From NCBI GenBank assembly GCA_036510735.1, contig DATCDK010000168.1, positions 1 to 12,540 on the forward strand: 12,540 bases of DNA, given 5' to 3'. Origin of the DNA: PALSA-607 sp036510735. GTDB lineage: Bacteria > Actinomycetota > Actinomycetes > Acidothermales > Acidothermaceae. The position numbers and the translations under genes were made by a program. This document shows positions 1 to 6,528 of this stretch, piece by piece (within the stretch, counting starts at the first letter, position 1; each line of letters starts with the position of its first letter). The notes beneath the pieces are model-generated. The model did no database searches. It was not told the origin of the DNA and worked only from the letters and a program-made list of their open reading frames with translations.

Positions 1-66
1 AGATGAGTGAGGCGAGGCGTGGTCGCATACCCCCCCATCGGACGCCGCGCGCGATTCCCTGAGCGA

Positions 67-98
67 ATCGTCCGCGTCGCCTAGGCGAAGCGGACGAT
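67..98 (-). terminator. Hairpin across the uppP stop codon, candidate terminator
   Basis: A 9-base arm at 67-75 (atcgtccgc) is perfectly complementary to 90-98 (gcggacgat). Between them lies a 12-base perfect palindrome at 77-88 (tcgcctaggcga), so the whole element folds into one long GC-rich stem with a single G/A mismatch. It contains the uppP stop codon (81-83 on the minus strand). No T-tract follows on either strand, so it is not a canonical intrinsic terminator. Actinobacterial terminators often lack the T-tract, and mRNA 3'-end stabilisation is an alternative role. Confidence 0.5.
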
Positions 99-1049
99 GC
101 AGAACGCTCCGAAGATGCCGCAATACCAGGCGAACGGCGTCAAAGTGCGGGTGCGGAAGTAGCGGACCAGGAACTTGATGGTCAGGATGGCCGCGATGAA
201 CGCGGCACCGCTGCCGGCAAGCACCTGACCTCGGATGCCCTGGCCGAGGGGGCCAGTCAGGTCGGGCAGCTTGTAAACGCCTGCGGCGAAGATGACCGGA
301 GTGGCCAGCAGGAATCCGAACCGGACCGCCTGTTCGTGGTTCAGCCCACGGATCAGCCCGGCGACCATGGTGATGCCGGAGCGGCTAATCCCGGCGAGGA
401 GCGCCAAGCTCTGGAAGACGCCGACCACGCCGGCGTCTCGAAAGCTGAACCGTCGGGTGATCTCGATGTCGTTCGCCGGATCGTGCTCGGGATCCGCGAT
501 CGTCGCAGGCTGCCCATCTGGCAGCGGAGCAGGATCGCCGGCTCGCACCGCGGCTGCCGTCTGCGCCACAGACCGGCGGCGCAGATACTCGCCGGTGAAA
601 AGGATCCCGCCGTTCAGCGTCAAGAAGATGGCCGCTGCCTCCGGTTTGGCGAACAGCGTGCGGAACGTGTGTTCGAGCGCCAGCCCGATAATGCCCGCCG
701 GGATTGTGGCGATGATGATGAGCCAGGCCATCCGCTCGTGCACGGTCTCGATCTTGCGGCGGCGCAGCGAGCTGAAGAATCCGCCGATGATCCGCACCCA
801 GTCGCGCCAGAAGAACAGCAACAAGGCGAGTGCGGTAGCGACGTGCAGCCCGACGATAAACGCGAGATACGGCGATTCAGCCTGGTCTTGCTCGGTGACC
901 AGTGCCTTCCACGACCCGCCGACCAGGGCAGGGACCAACACCGAGTGACCCAGGCTCGAGACCGGGAACAACTCCGTCACGCCCTGCATGACGCCGATCG
1001 TGATCGCCTGGAGAAAGTTCAGATGCGGGTAAGGGGTCGGGACTGGCAC
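81..1049 (-). CDS. uppP: Undecaprenyl-diphosphate phosphatase UppP (BacA family)
   Basis: This integral membrane enzyme dephosphorylates undecaprenyl pyrophosphate to the monophosphate carrier used for peptidoglycan and other envelope polymers; the family is also linked to bacitracin resistance. Both family signatures are present. Motif 1 is at residues 19-38, with Q22 and E26 of the (E/Q)xxxE motif, PVSS at 29-32 and His35. Motif 2 is GISRSG at 220-225, with Arg223 matching the essential arginine. About eight hydrophobic segments are visible. At 322 aa it is longer than the E. coli protein (273 aa), mainly because of a hydrophilic Ala/Pro/Asp-rich loop at about residues 158-200. The start is GTG at 1049 with a GAGGG-like ribosome site just upstream; the ATG at 1062 is out of frame. 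It is divergent from the PAC2 gene. Function is well supported by motifs. Confidence 0.96.
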   Translation of the reverse strand: MPVPTPYPHLNFLQAITIGVMQGVTELFPVSSLGHSVLVPALVGGSWKALVTEQDQAESPYLAFIVGLHVATALALLLFFWRDWVRIIGGFFSSLRRRKIETVHERMAWLIIIATIPAGIIGLALEHTFRTLFAKPEAAAIFLTLNGGILFTGEYLRRRSVAQTAAAVRAGDPAPLPDGQPATIADPEHDPANDIEITRRFSFRDAGVVGVFQSLALLAGISRSGITMVAGLIRGLNHEQAVRFGFLLATPVIFAAGVYKLPDLTGPLGQGIRGQVLAGSGAAFIAAILTIKFLVRYFRTRTLTPFAWYCGIFGAFCIVRFA

Positions 1050-1079
1050 GCAGGGCCCTCATCAGGTCGGCGGGTGATC

Positions 1080-1089
1080 GAGTTAACTC
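1080..1089. promoter_or_regulatory. GTTAAC-core palindrome between uppP and the PAC2 gene
   Basis: GAGTTAACTC is a perfect 10-base palindrome in the 163-base gap between two divergent genes. It is a possible binding site for a dimeric regulator, but no family consensus is recognised. A second GTTAAC-core palindrome lies in the other roomy divergent gap, at 11091-11100. The site could be chance. Confidence 0.2.
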
Positions 1090-1212
1090 CCACGATACGG
1101 GTCGAACCTGACGGCGAGGTGACTATCGGCCCAACCACGCGCCCCGGCAACCGCGCGAGTGCGAGACAATGGAAGCCAGCCCTATAGACGCCTGGCAGGG
1201 ATTGGAGGGACC

Positions 1213-2133
1213 GTGCTCGACCCGCGCGCGCTCTACACGCTCGAGGAGCACATCCCGTTGCTTGAGCGGCCGATTCTGATCCACGCCCTCGACGGGTTCG
1301 TCGATGCCGGCGAGGCGGTCCGGCTCACCCACGAGCATCTGCTGGCCAACCTGACGCATGAGGTCATCGGCCGGTTCGATGTCGACCAGCTGCACGACTA
1401 CCGGGCCCGGCGGCCACCGATGATCTTCGACGCCGATCACTGGGAGAGCTACGCCGCGCCTGAGCTGCTCCTCTACGCCATGACGGACGCCGCCGGCGAG
1501 CGCTTCCTGCTGCTGACCGGCCCCGAGCCCGATGTGCAGTGGGAGCGCTACATAGCGGCCGTCATCGGGTTGGTCGAACACTTCGGCGTCCGGTTGACGA
1601 TCGGTCTCAATGCGATACCGATGGCCGTGCCGCACACCCGGCCGGTCGGGATCACGTCCCACGCGTCGCGCCAGGAGCTAATTCCCGACAACGAGCCGTG
1701 GGTGCAGCGCGTGCAGGTTCCGGCGAGTGCCGGTCACCTGCTCGAGTTCCGATTGACCGAGCGTGGTCTTGACGCGATCGGGTTCGCCGCACACATCCCG
1801 CACTACTTGGCGCAGACCGAATTCCCTGACGCAGCCGAGCGATTGGTCGGGGCCATCGCACTCGCCGGCGGCCTCGTGCTGCCCACCGATGAGTTGCACG
1901 TGGCCGGAACAGCCGCGAAGTTGGAGATCGACAAGCAGGTCGCCGATTCACCGGAGGCGATGGCGCTCGTCGGTGCGCTTGAGCAGCAATACGACGCGTT
2001 CCTGCGTGGCCGCGGCAGCGACCTGCTCGCGACCGGATCAGGTGACCTTCCGTCGGCCGACGAACTCGGCGCGGAACTCGAGCGATTCCTCGCCGATCAC
2101 ACCAAACGCCAGCGCGACGACCGCGAAACCTGA
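1213..2133 (+). CDS. PAC2 family protein (proteasome-assembly-chaperone-like)
   Basis: A 306-residue soluble protein that resembles the actinobacterial PAC2 family, related by fold to eukaryotic proteasome assembly chaperones. Such genes are widespread in actinobacteria, including those with a 20S proteasome and Pup system, but their bacterial role is poorly defined. Family-like traits are the early segment with LIHALDGFVDAG, the DYRARRPP stretch after a predicted strand, the LLTGPEPDVQW segment, the GI(T)SHAS region, and the HIPHYLAQTEFPDAA segment preceding helices. The start is GTG at 1213 because GGAGGG lies immediately upstream at 1204-1209. A longer in-frame GTG at 1159 lacks such a site and would add 18 unconvincing residues. 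A TATAGA at 1183-1188 could be a weak -10 element. The gene ends 4 bases from the oppositely oriented methyltransferase. The family call is firm; the function is inferred. Confidence 0.85.
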   Translation: MLDPRALYTLEEHIPLLERPILIHALDGFVDAGEAVRLTHEHLLANLTHEVIGRFDVDQLHDYRARRPPMIFDADHWESYAAPELLLYAMTDAAGERFLLLTGPEPDVQWERYIAAVIGLVEHFGVRLTIGLNAIPMAVPHTRPVGITSHASRQELIPDNEPWVQRVQVPASAGHLLEFRLTERGLDAIGFAAHIPHYLAQTEFPDAAERLVGAIALAGGLVLPTDELHVAGTAAKLEIDKQVADSPEAMALVGALEQQYDAFLRGRGSDLLATGSGDLPSADELGAELERFLADHTKRQRDDRET

Positions 2134-2137
2134 CGCG

Positions 2138-3190
2138 TTACCCGCCGACGGATCCAACTGCCGCCGCGACACGTTCGGTGGGCCCCGCAACGAAGATGTA
2201 TTCGGTGTTGCGCAGATGCGACACCACGCCGACTTTCTGGCCGGCCGGATTGTGGATCCCGATCTGCGCACCGACGTAGCGTTTGGAATCGAACGCCAGC
2301 ATCGCGACGTCCGCGTGGCCTGCATCTTTTAGCCACTGCCCGATGTCCGCCGGCGTTACCCACGACTCGTCGTTGTACGACACCACCACGACGTCCGCTC
2401 TTGTTCGCGAGATAACGGAACGCAACGCGACCGGCATCGATGCCTTGCCATTGAACGGCGAATGCGTGTCGTCGTCCCGTGCATCGATCCGCTTGCAGGC
2501 GATGCCGTAATGCTCGGGTGCGTCCCAGCGCACCAACGTCTCCCAGACGTGGTAGTTCGTGAAGTAGCGGTGCTGGTTGTAGGGCGGATCGAGATAAGCC
2601 AGATCAACATGCGGGACGACGTCGATGAGCGACATCGCGTCCCCGCGCATCGCGACGCCACAACCGGCGAGCAACTCCGGCGCCCGCAGTTCGATGTCGT
2701 TGTAAGCCCGCGCGGCCCAATGCTTCAGATACGCCATCTGCAACCCGGTCGTCGAGTCGACGCGATCGGCCGCAAGCATGAGAGCGGTAAGTAGCACCGG
2801 ATAGAGCGGATCGCCCGAGTAACGGGCCTCGATCGCCTCGCGCATCGCATCGACACGCGCGCCGTTCTTCGGCTGGAAATACCGTGCCGCGATGCAGAAC
2901 GTCTCAGTGAAATAGCCCGCCGCCCCTGGCAATGCGTTCAGTTTGTCAAGAGCCTGCGCAAGCCGGTCCTTGTCGACCCCGGTGGCGTCCGTGGCGATGT
3001 AGCACTGGCCGAGCACCTCGGCGTATGTTGCGCAGTCGACAGCAGTGACGGCGATACCGCGACGCTTGAACTCTTGGGCAACCCTCGTCGTCCCGGTAAA
3101 GAGGTCGAGGGCCGTACGCGCGCCCGCCGCGGTGGCAATGTCGCCGAGCACGGAGGCGAGCAGCCGCTTGGAGCCAAGGTACTTGATCAC
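2138..3190 (-). CDS. Adenine-specific DNA methyltransferase, D12 class (orphan)
   Basis: A 350-residue AdoMet-dependent N6-adenine DNA methyltransferase of the D12 (Dam-like, alpha) class. The order of motifs fits: KYLGSK near the N-terminus at residues 3-8 (motif X), DLFTGTTRVA at 29-38 (motif I, AdoMet loop), ALDLFTG context followed by an acidic VD at 51-52, and catalytic DPPY at 201-204 (motif IV) preceded by DLAYL. The stretch after DPPY (NQHRYFTNYHVWETLVRWD) resembles D12 proteins with relaxed or unknown specificity. The start is GTG at 3190 with only a weak ribosome site. No restriction endonuclease or specificity subunit lies beside it: one neighbour is the PAC2 gene and the other a permease, so it appears solitary. 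It could regulate expression or be the remnant of a restriction system. The recognition sequence cannot be read from the protein. Confidence 0.88.
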   Translation of the reverse strand: MIKYLGSKRLLASVLGDIATAAGARTALDLFTGTTRVAQEFKRRGIAVTAVDCATYAEVLGQCYIATDATGVDKDRLAQALDKLNALPGAAGYFTETFCIAARYFQPKNGARVDAMREAIEARYSGDPLYPVLLTALMLAADRVDSTTGLQMAYLKHWAARAYNDIELRAPELLAGCGVAMRGDAMSLIDVVPHVDLAYLDPPYNQHRYFTNYHVWETLVRWDAPEHYGIACKRIDARDDDTHSPFNGKASMPVALRSVISRTRADVVVVSYNDESWVTPADIGQWLKDAGHADVAMLAFDSKRYVGAQIGIHNPAGQKVGVVSHLRNTEYIFVAGPTERVAAAVGSVGG

Positions 3191-3218
3191 CGCGCCAGCC
3201 TAGGCGGAACAACACTTC

Positions 3219-4538
3219 TTGGGCGGAACAAACGCGACCACCCCTGGCATTGTGATCGGCATGGTGCTGGATGGCTTCGCGCACGGGATTGCCGAAGGCT
3301 GGTGGATGTTCTTCGACACCTTCTGGGCTCTCGTGCTCGGATTCGCGTTGTCCGGCGCTGTGCAAGCATTCGTTTCTCGGGCGCAGATGCAGGCCGCACT
3401 CGGTGACCACCGGCCGAGAACCCTGGCGAAGGCGAGCTGCCTCGGCGCGGTGAGCTCGTCGTGCTCGTATGCCGCCAGCGCGCTGGCCAAGAGCCTGTTC
3501 GCCCGCGGGGCCGACTTCACGGCGTCCATGATCTTCATGATCGCGTCGACCAATCTGGTGGTCGAGCTCGGCATCGTCATCTGGCTGTTGCTGGGCTGGC
3601 AATTCGCGGCGGCCGAGTTCATCGGTGGCGCCATCATGATCGCGCTGCTTGGCCTCGTTCTACCGCGAGTGATTCCGCGACGGTGGACCGACGATGCGCG
3701 CACCGCACTATCGCGCGACGTCGACGAGGCCCAGGTTTGGGATGCGACATCGTGGAAGCAACGCGTACGTACCCGGGCCGGCTGGTCAGATGCGTCGGGC
3801 TACACCATTAGCGATCTGACGATGCTGCGCAGGGAAATCGTCGCCGGGTTTGTCATTGGCGGATTCGCATCTGCACTCGTACCGACCTGGTTCTGGCGTT
3901 CGTTATTCGTGACGGGTCACGGATTTTGGTCAAGCCTGCAAAACGTCGTGCTGGGGCCACTTCTGGCGCTCATCAGCTTCGTCTGTTCGATCGGCAATGT
4001 GCCGATCGCGGCTGCACTGTGGCGCGGCGGAATCAGCTTCGGCGGCGTGATCTCGTTCATCTTCGCCGACCTCATCACGCTGCCGCTGCTCTTCATCTAC
4101 CGCAAGTACTTTGGCGCCGCGATCACGCTCCGTCTGCTCGGGGCTTTCTGGTTTGCCATGAGCGCCGCATCATTGGCCACCGAGTACCTGGTGAGAGCCG
4201 TGCACCTGGTGCCGAAGGTCGGCACTCACATCGTGCCGCTCACCCACGCGGGAGCTAACTACACGACGGTGCTCAACGTCCTCGCCGCGATCGGCTTCGG
4301 CGTCCTGTATTGGCTTTATCGAACGCGGACGGCGAGTGCGAACGGCGCCAGCGACGATGCCGCTGTCGACCGCGACGGCAGCACTGACCGGTACGCGAAA
4401 GACCCCGTGTGCGGCATGCAAGTCGAGAAAGCGCTCGCACCGGCCCGGCTGCAGCTCGGATCGCGGACCGTCTACTTCTGCTCCGATCACTGCTCGGCAA
4501 AGTTCGCTGCACAGAACTCGCACGCCACTCGTTCTTAA
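3219..4538 (+). CDS. Permease (ArsP/DUF318-like) with C-terminal YHS domain
   Basis: A 439-residue polytopic membrane protein of the ArsP_1/DUF318 permease type, probably exporting or handling a metal(loid) or similar ligand. Hydrophobic segments occur at about 32-52, 72-92, 102-125, 130-150, 206-226, 243-266, 273-295, 301-325 and 348-367. A charged loop lies at about 151-205. The core shows two related halves: Cys82-Ser then a helix, a charged turn and a helix, and Cys256-Ser with the same layout. After a linker at 370-390 a YHS domain (about 392-432) has DPVCGM (Cys398) and YFCSDHCSAKF (Cys421, Cys425), a probable heavy-metal site. The start is uncertain: TTG at 3219 is only 28 bases from the divergent methylase start, while GTG 3252 and ATG 3261 are in-frame alternatives, none with a strong ribosome site. 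The substrate is not known. Confidence 0.82.
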   Translation: MGGTNATTPGIVIGMVLDGFAHGIAEGWWMFFDTFWALVLGFALSGAVQAFVSRAQMQAALGDHRPRTLAKASCLGAVSSSCSYAASALAKSLFARGADFTASMIFMIASTNLVVELGIVIWLLLGWQFAAAEFIGGAIMIALLGLVLPRVIPRRWTDDARTALSRDVDEAQVWDATSWKQRVRTRAGWSDASGYTISDLTMLRREIVAGFVIGGFASALVPTWFWRSLFVTGHGFWSSLQNVVLGPLLALISFVCSIGNVPIAAALWRGGISFGGVISFIFADLITLPLLFIYRKYFGAAITLRLLGAFWFAMSAASLATEYLVRAVHLVPKVGTHIVPLTHAGANYTTVLNVLAAIGFGVLYWLYRTRTASANGASDDAAVDRDGSTDRYAKDPVCGMQVEKALAPARLQLGSRTVYFCSDHCSAKFAAQNSHATRS

Positions 4539-4566
4539 CGATATGCGGCAAAGTGGTGGGTCAGCG

Positions 4567-4595
4567 TTGTGTAGTAAGGACCCCTTCGCTATGTT
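4567..4595 (+). promoter_or_regulatory. Sigma-70-type promoter for the riboswitch and NlpC/P60 gene
   Basis: TTGTGT at 4567-4572 and TATGTT at 4590-4595 are separated by 17 bases, the ideal spacing. This predicts a transcription start near 4601-4603, about 20-30 bases before the first recognisable riboswitch segment. The position fits a leader of roughly 190 bases. It is assigned by eye. Confidence 0.6.
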
Positions 4596-4624
4596 GCTCC
4601 GTGATCCGCTCGTGACCTGCAACG

Positions 4625-4780
4625 GAGCCTCGCTGCGGCGAGTGGGTCGTCGCCTAATCCCCTTCGGGGGAACCGGGGAACCACCACCTTCCCCTGGGGT
4701 GAATCCGGCTCAGCTCACGCTGGGGCGGTAGGGCGTTCCTCTGGCCCGAACCCGTCAGCTAACTCGGTCGGCGGCCGCGG
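4625..4780 (+). promoter_or_regulatory. c-di-AMP riboswitch (ydaO-yuaA class)
   Basis: The leader carries the conserved blocks of the ydaO-yuaA riboswitch in the right order: CGCCTAATCC at 4651-4660, GGGGAACC at 4675-4682, TGGGGTGAATCC at 4695-4706, AGGGCG at 4730-4735, and CCCGAACCCGTCAGCTAAC at 4745-4763. This class binds cyclic di-AMP, usually turns expression off when ligand is high, and in actinobacteria commonly precedes cell-wall hydrolase genes, as here. Hairpins such as CCCC-TTCG-GGGG (4659-4670) are clear. The outer P1 pairing was not resolved with certainty, so both ends are approximate. The aptamer ends only a few bases before the purine-rich ribosome site (4780-4788), and no T-tract terminator follows, so access to the ribosome site or a non-canonical terminator may be the output. 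Confidence 0.9.
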
Positions 4781-4789
4781 GAGGAGGGC

Positions 4790-6022
4790 TTGTTCGCTTT
4801 GGCGCGCCGTCGCGGCATCCTGGTGGCTCTTGGACCCTCGCCGCGCCGAGCCCTGCGACCCCTCGTCAAGATCATGTCGGCCACCGGTGCAGCGCTCGTC
4901 GCCGCCGCCCTCTTGCCCGCCGTCGCCAGCCAGGCTGCTCAGCCAACCACGGTCGCGCAGGCTCAGGCTCAGCTAGACGCGCTGAACAACCAGGCTGAGA
5001 TCGCCTCCGAGCAGTACAACGGCGCCCAGGAGAGCCTGACGCAGGCGTTGCAAACCGCAACTGCGGCCACCGCCGCAGCCGGTCGGGCGCACAGCGAGGT
5101 CGTGACCGAGCAAGCCAAGGTCGGTGCGCTCGCCGCGGAGTCGTACGAGTCAGGCGGCCTCAGCCAGGGCCTGGCCATCATCTTGAACACCGCCGACCCG
5201 TCGCAGGCGATGACCAGGGTCTCGATGCTGCAGCAACTGAGCACGTCGCAGTCCAGCCTCCTGGCCGCGGCGCGGTCGGCCGATCAGGTCTACCAGCAGT
5301 CGTCGGCAGCAGCCAGCCAGGCCACCGCGACCGCTCAGAAGCTGTCTGCAGATCTTGTGCAAAAGCAGGCGCAGATCAACGCAGCGCTGGCCCAGAGCCA
5401 GCAGGTGCTCGCCAAGTTGACCGCCGCGCAGCGCGCGCAACTGATTGCGGCCCAGAAGGCGAAAGAGGCCGCAGATCAGGCCAAGGCGCAGATCGCGCTG
5501 GCGGCCTTCAACAAGGCTCAGGCCGCGCAGGCTGCTGCTGCGCGGTCGGCCGCTTCGCGGACTGCCGCGGCGCGGGCGGCAGCTACGGCTGCCGCCGCCG
5601 CGGCGGCGGCGGCGGCGAACAAGACCCTCATCAAGACCGTGGCGCTGCCGCAGAGCCCGGGCGGATCCAGCGTCGCCCAGCGGGCGGTGGCGTCCGCGAT
5701 GACGCGGCTTGGCGACCGCTACGTGTTCGGAGCGACCGGCCCAAGCCGCTTCGATTGCTCAGGACTCGTTCAGTGGGCGTTTCGGCAGGCCGGTATCAGC
5801 ACGACGCACTACACGGGGACGTTGTACAACGACTACCGCCACATTCCGGAAAGCCAGTTGAAGCCCGGCGACCTGGTGTTCTTCTATCGCGACCATCACC
5901 ACGTCGGCATCTACATCGGCAACGGTCTGATGATCAACGCACCACACACCGGTGATGTCGTGCGCATCGCATCGATCGCCGCTCACGGGTACTACTCCGG
6001 AGCAGTGCGCGTCGTCGGCTAG
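4790..6022 (+). CDS. Secreted NlpC/P60 peptidoglycan endopeptidase with coiled-coil N-region (RipA-like)
   Basis: A 410-residue exported hydrolase predicted to cut stem peptides of peptidoglycan (D-Glu to diaminopimelate bond in characterised relatives), probably in cell separation or wall remodelling. An Arg-rich start, a hydrophobic stretch at about 30-45 and AVASQA-AQ near 45-51 form a signal peptide. Residues about 52-245 are Ala/Gln-rich and predicted coiled coil. A poly-Ala linker (about 246-277) leads to the NlpC/P60 domain (about 293-408). The catalytic residues are visible: Cys323 in FDCSGLVQW, His371 in HHHVGIYIG, and His386 in NAPHTG. The start is TTG at 4790, with GGAGG at 4780-4784 spaced 5 bases; an in-frame ATG at 4874 would retain only the hydrophobic part of the signal. 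It is controlled by the upstream promoter and c-di-AMP riboswitch. The trinucleotide-repeat-like GCN tract at about 5580-5617 encodes the poly-Ala. Confidence 0.93.
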   Translation: MFALARRRGILVALGPSPRRALRPLVKIMSATGAALVAAALLPAVASQAAQPTTVAQAQAQLDALNNQAEIASEQYNGAQESLTQALQTATAATAAAGRAHSEVVTEQAKVGALAAESYESGGLSQGLAIILNTADPSQAMTRVSMLQQLSTSQSSLLAAARSADQVYQQSSAAASQATATAQKLSADLVQKQAQINAALAQSQQVLAKLTAAQRAQLIAAQKAKEAADQAKAQIALAAFNKAQAAQAAAARSAASRTAAARAAATAAAAAAAAAANKTLIKTVALPQSPGGSSVAQRAVASAMTRLGDRYVFGATGPSRFDCSGLVQWAFRQAGISTTHYTGTLYNDYRHIPESQLKPGDLVFFYRDHHHVGIYIGNGLMINAPHTGDVVRIASIAAHGYYSGAVRVVG

Positions 6023-6035
6023 CACTGCGAGTGAC

Positions 6036-6494
6036 CTACCCGTGGTGCGGATTCTCGTCGTGCACGCCTGGCGCGCGGGTGAGGGCGAGCAGCCCGCCGG
6101 CCGCCGCGATCAACACCAGCGCGACCGCAATGCTCACGCCACCGGCACCTGACCAGTAGACGTCCTTGAGGTCGATCAGTAACGCGAGCTCGTCAACGAT
6201 CAGCGCGAGCCCGATCCCGAACATCAGGCCCATGACCGTGCGCCACCTCGGCGACCGTTCGACGAGGCCGAGAAACGCCACGATGGTGACCAGCAAGATG
6301 CCCCACAGGTAGTGATGCAGATGCACCGATCCCGCCGTGACATTGGCGAAGTGACCGACGTGCGCGTGAATCGACCAGGTGATCGCCCGCAGCACGCCGA
6401 ACGTCACCGCGAACGAGAACCAGGCGAGGATCAAGCCCCGCCTGGTCGGGTGCACGTCACGAAGTCGTCGCGGCTTCCGCAGTGGCATCCGCAC
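6036..6494 (-). CDS. Small histidine-rich membrane protein downstream of katG
   Basis: A 152-residue protein of unknown function with four predicted membrane helices (about 19-40, 62-80, 86-107 and 118-138) and a basic N-terminus. The striking part is a cluster of histidines between and within helices 1-2 (His43, 45, 48, 58, 60, 61, including HLHHYLWGI) and acidic residues after helix 3 (Asp101, Glu102, Asp108, Asp111). A His-Asp-rich tail ends the protein (HDENPHHG). This layout suggests metal or heme binding, which is inference only. The start is GTG at 6494 with AGGGCG about 7 bases upstream; ATG 6488 is an alternative without a site. It begins 34 bases after katG on the same strand with no visible terminator, so it is probably the third gene of the furA-katG unit. 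It converges on the NlpC/P60 gene with 13 bases between. Confidence 0.8.
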   Translation of the reverse strand: MRMPLRKPRRLRDVHPTRRGLILAWFSFAVTFGVLRAITWSIHAHVGHFANVTAGSVHLHHYLWGILLVTIVAFLGLVERSPRWRTVMGLMFGIGLALIVDELALLIDLKDVYWSGAGGVSIAVALVLIAAAGGLLALTRAPGVHDENPHHG

Positions 6495-6528
6495 ATCATC
6501 GCCCTGGACGGCGAGATCAAGTCCGGAA

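Noticed and set aside
1..28. Possible minus-strand gene start (ATG at 28, peptide beginning MRPRLASLI) with a G-rich tract before it
   Set aside because: Only nine codons are inside the window, and the G-tract is too close for a normal ribosome site. It cannot be distinguished from chance. The 1-66 stretch is otherwise featureless.
2138..4538. Methylase plus neighbouring permease considered as a defence or mobile island
   Set aside because: There is no nuclease, integrase, transposase or flanking repeat, and base composition looks like that of the neighbours.
5580..5617. GCN-rich low-complexity tract, considered as a microsatellite or regulatory repeat
   Set aside because: It simply encodes the poly-Ala linker of the NlpC/P60 protein, with imperfect units.
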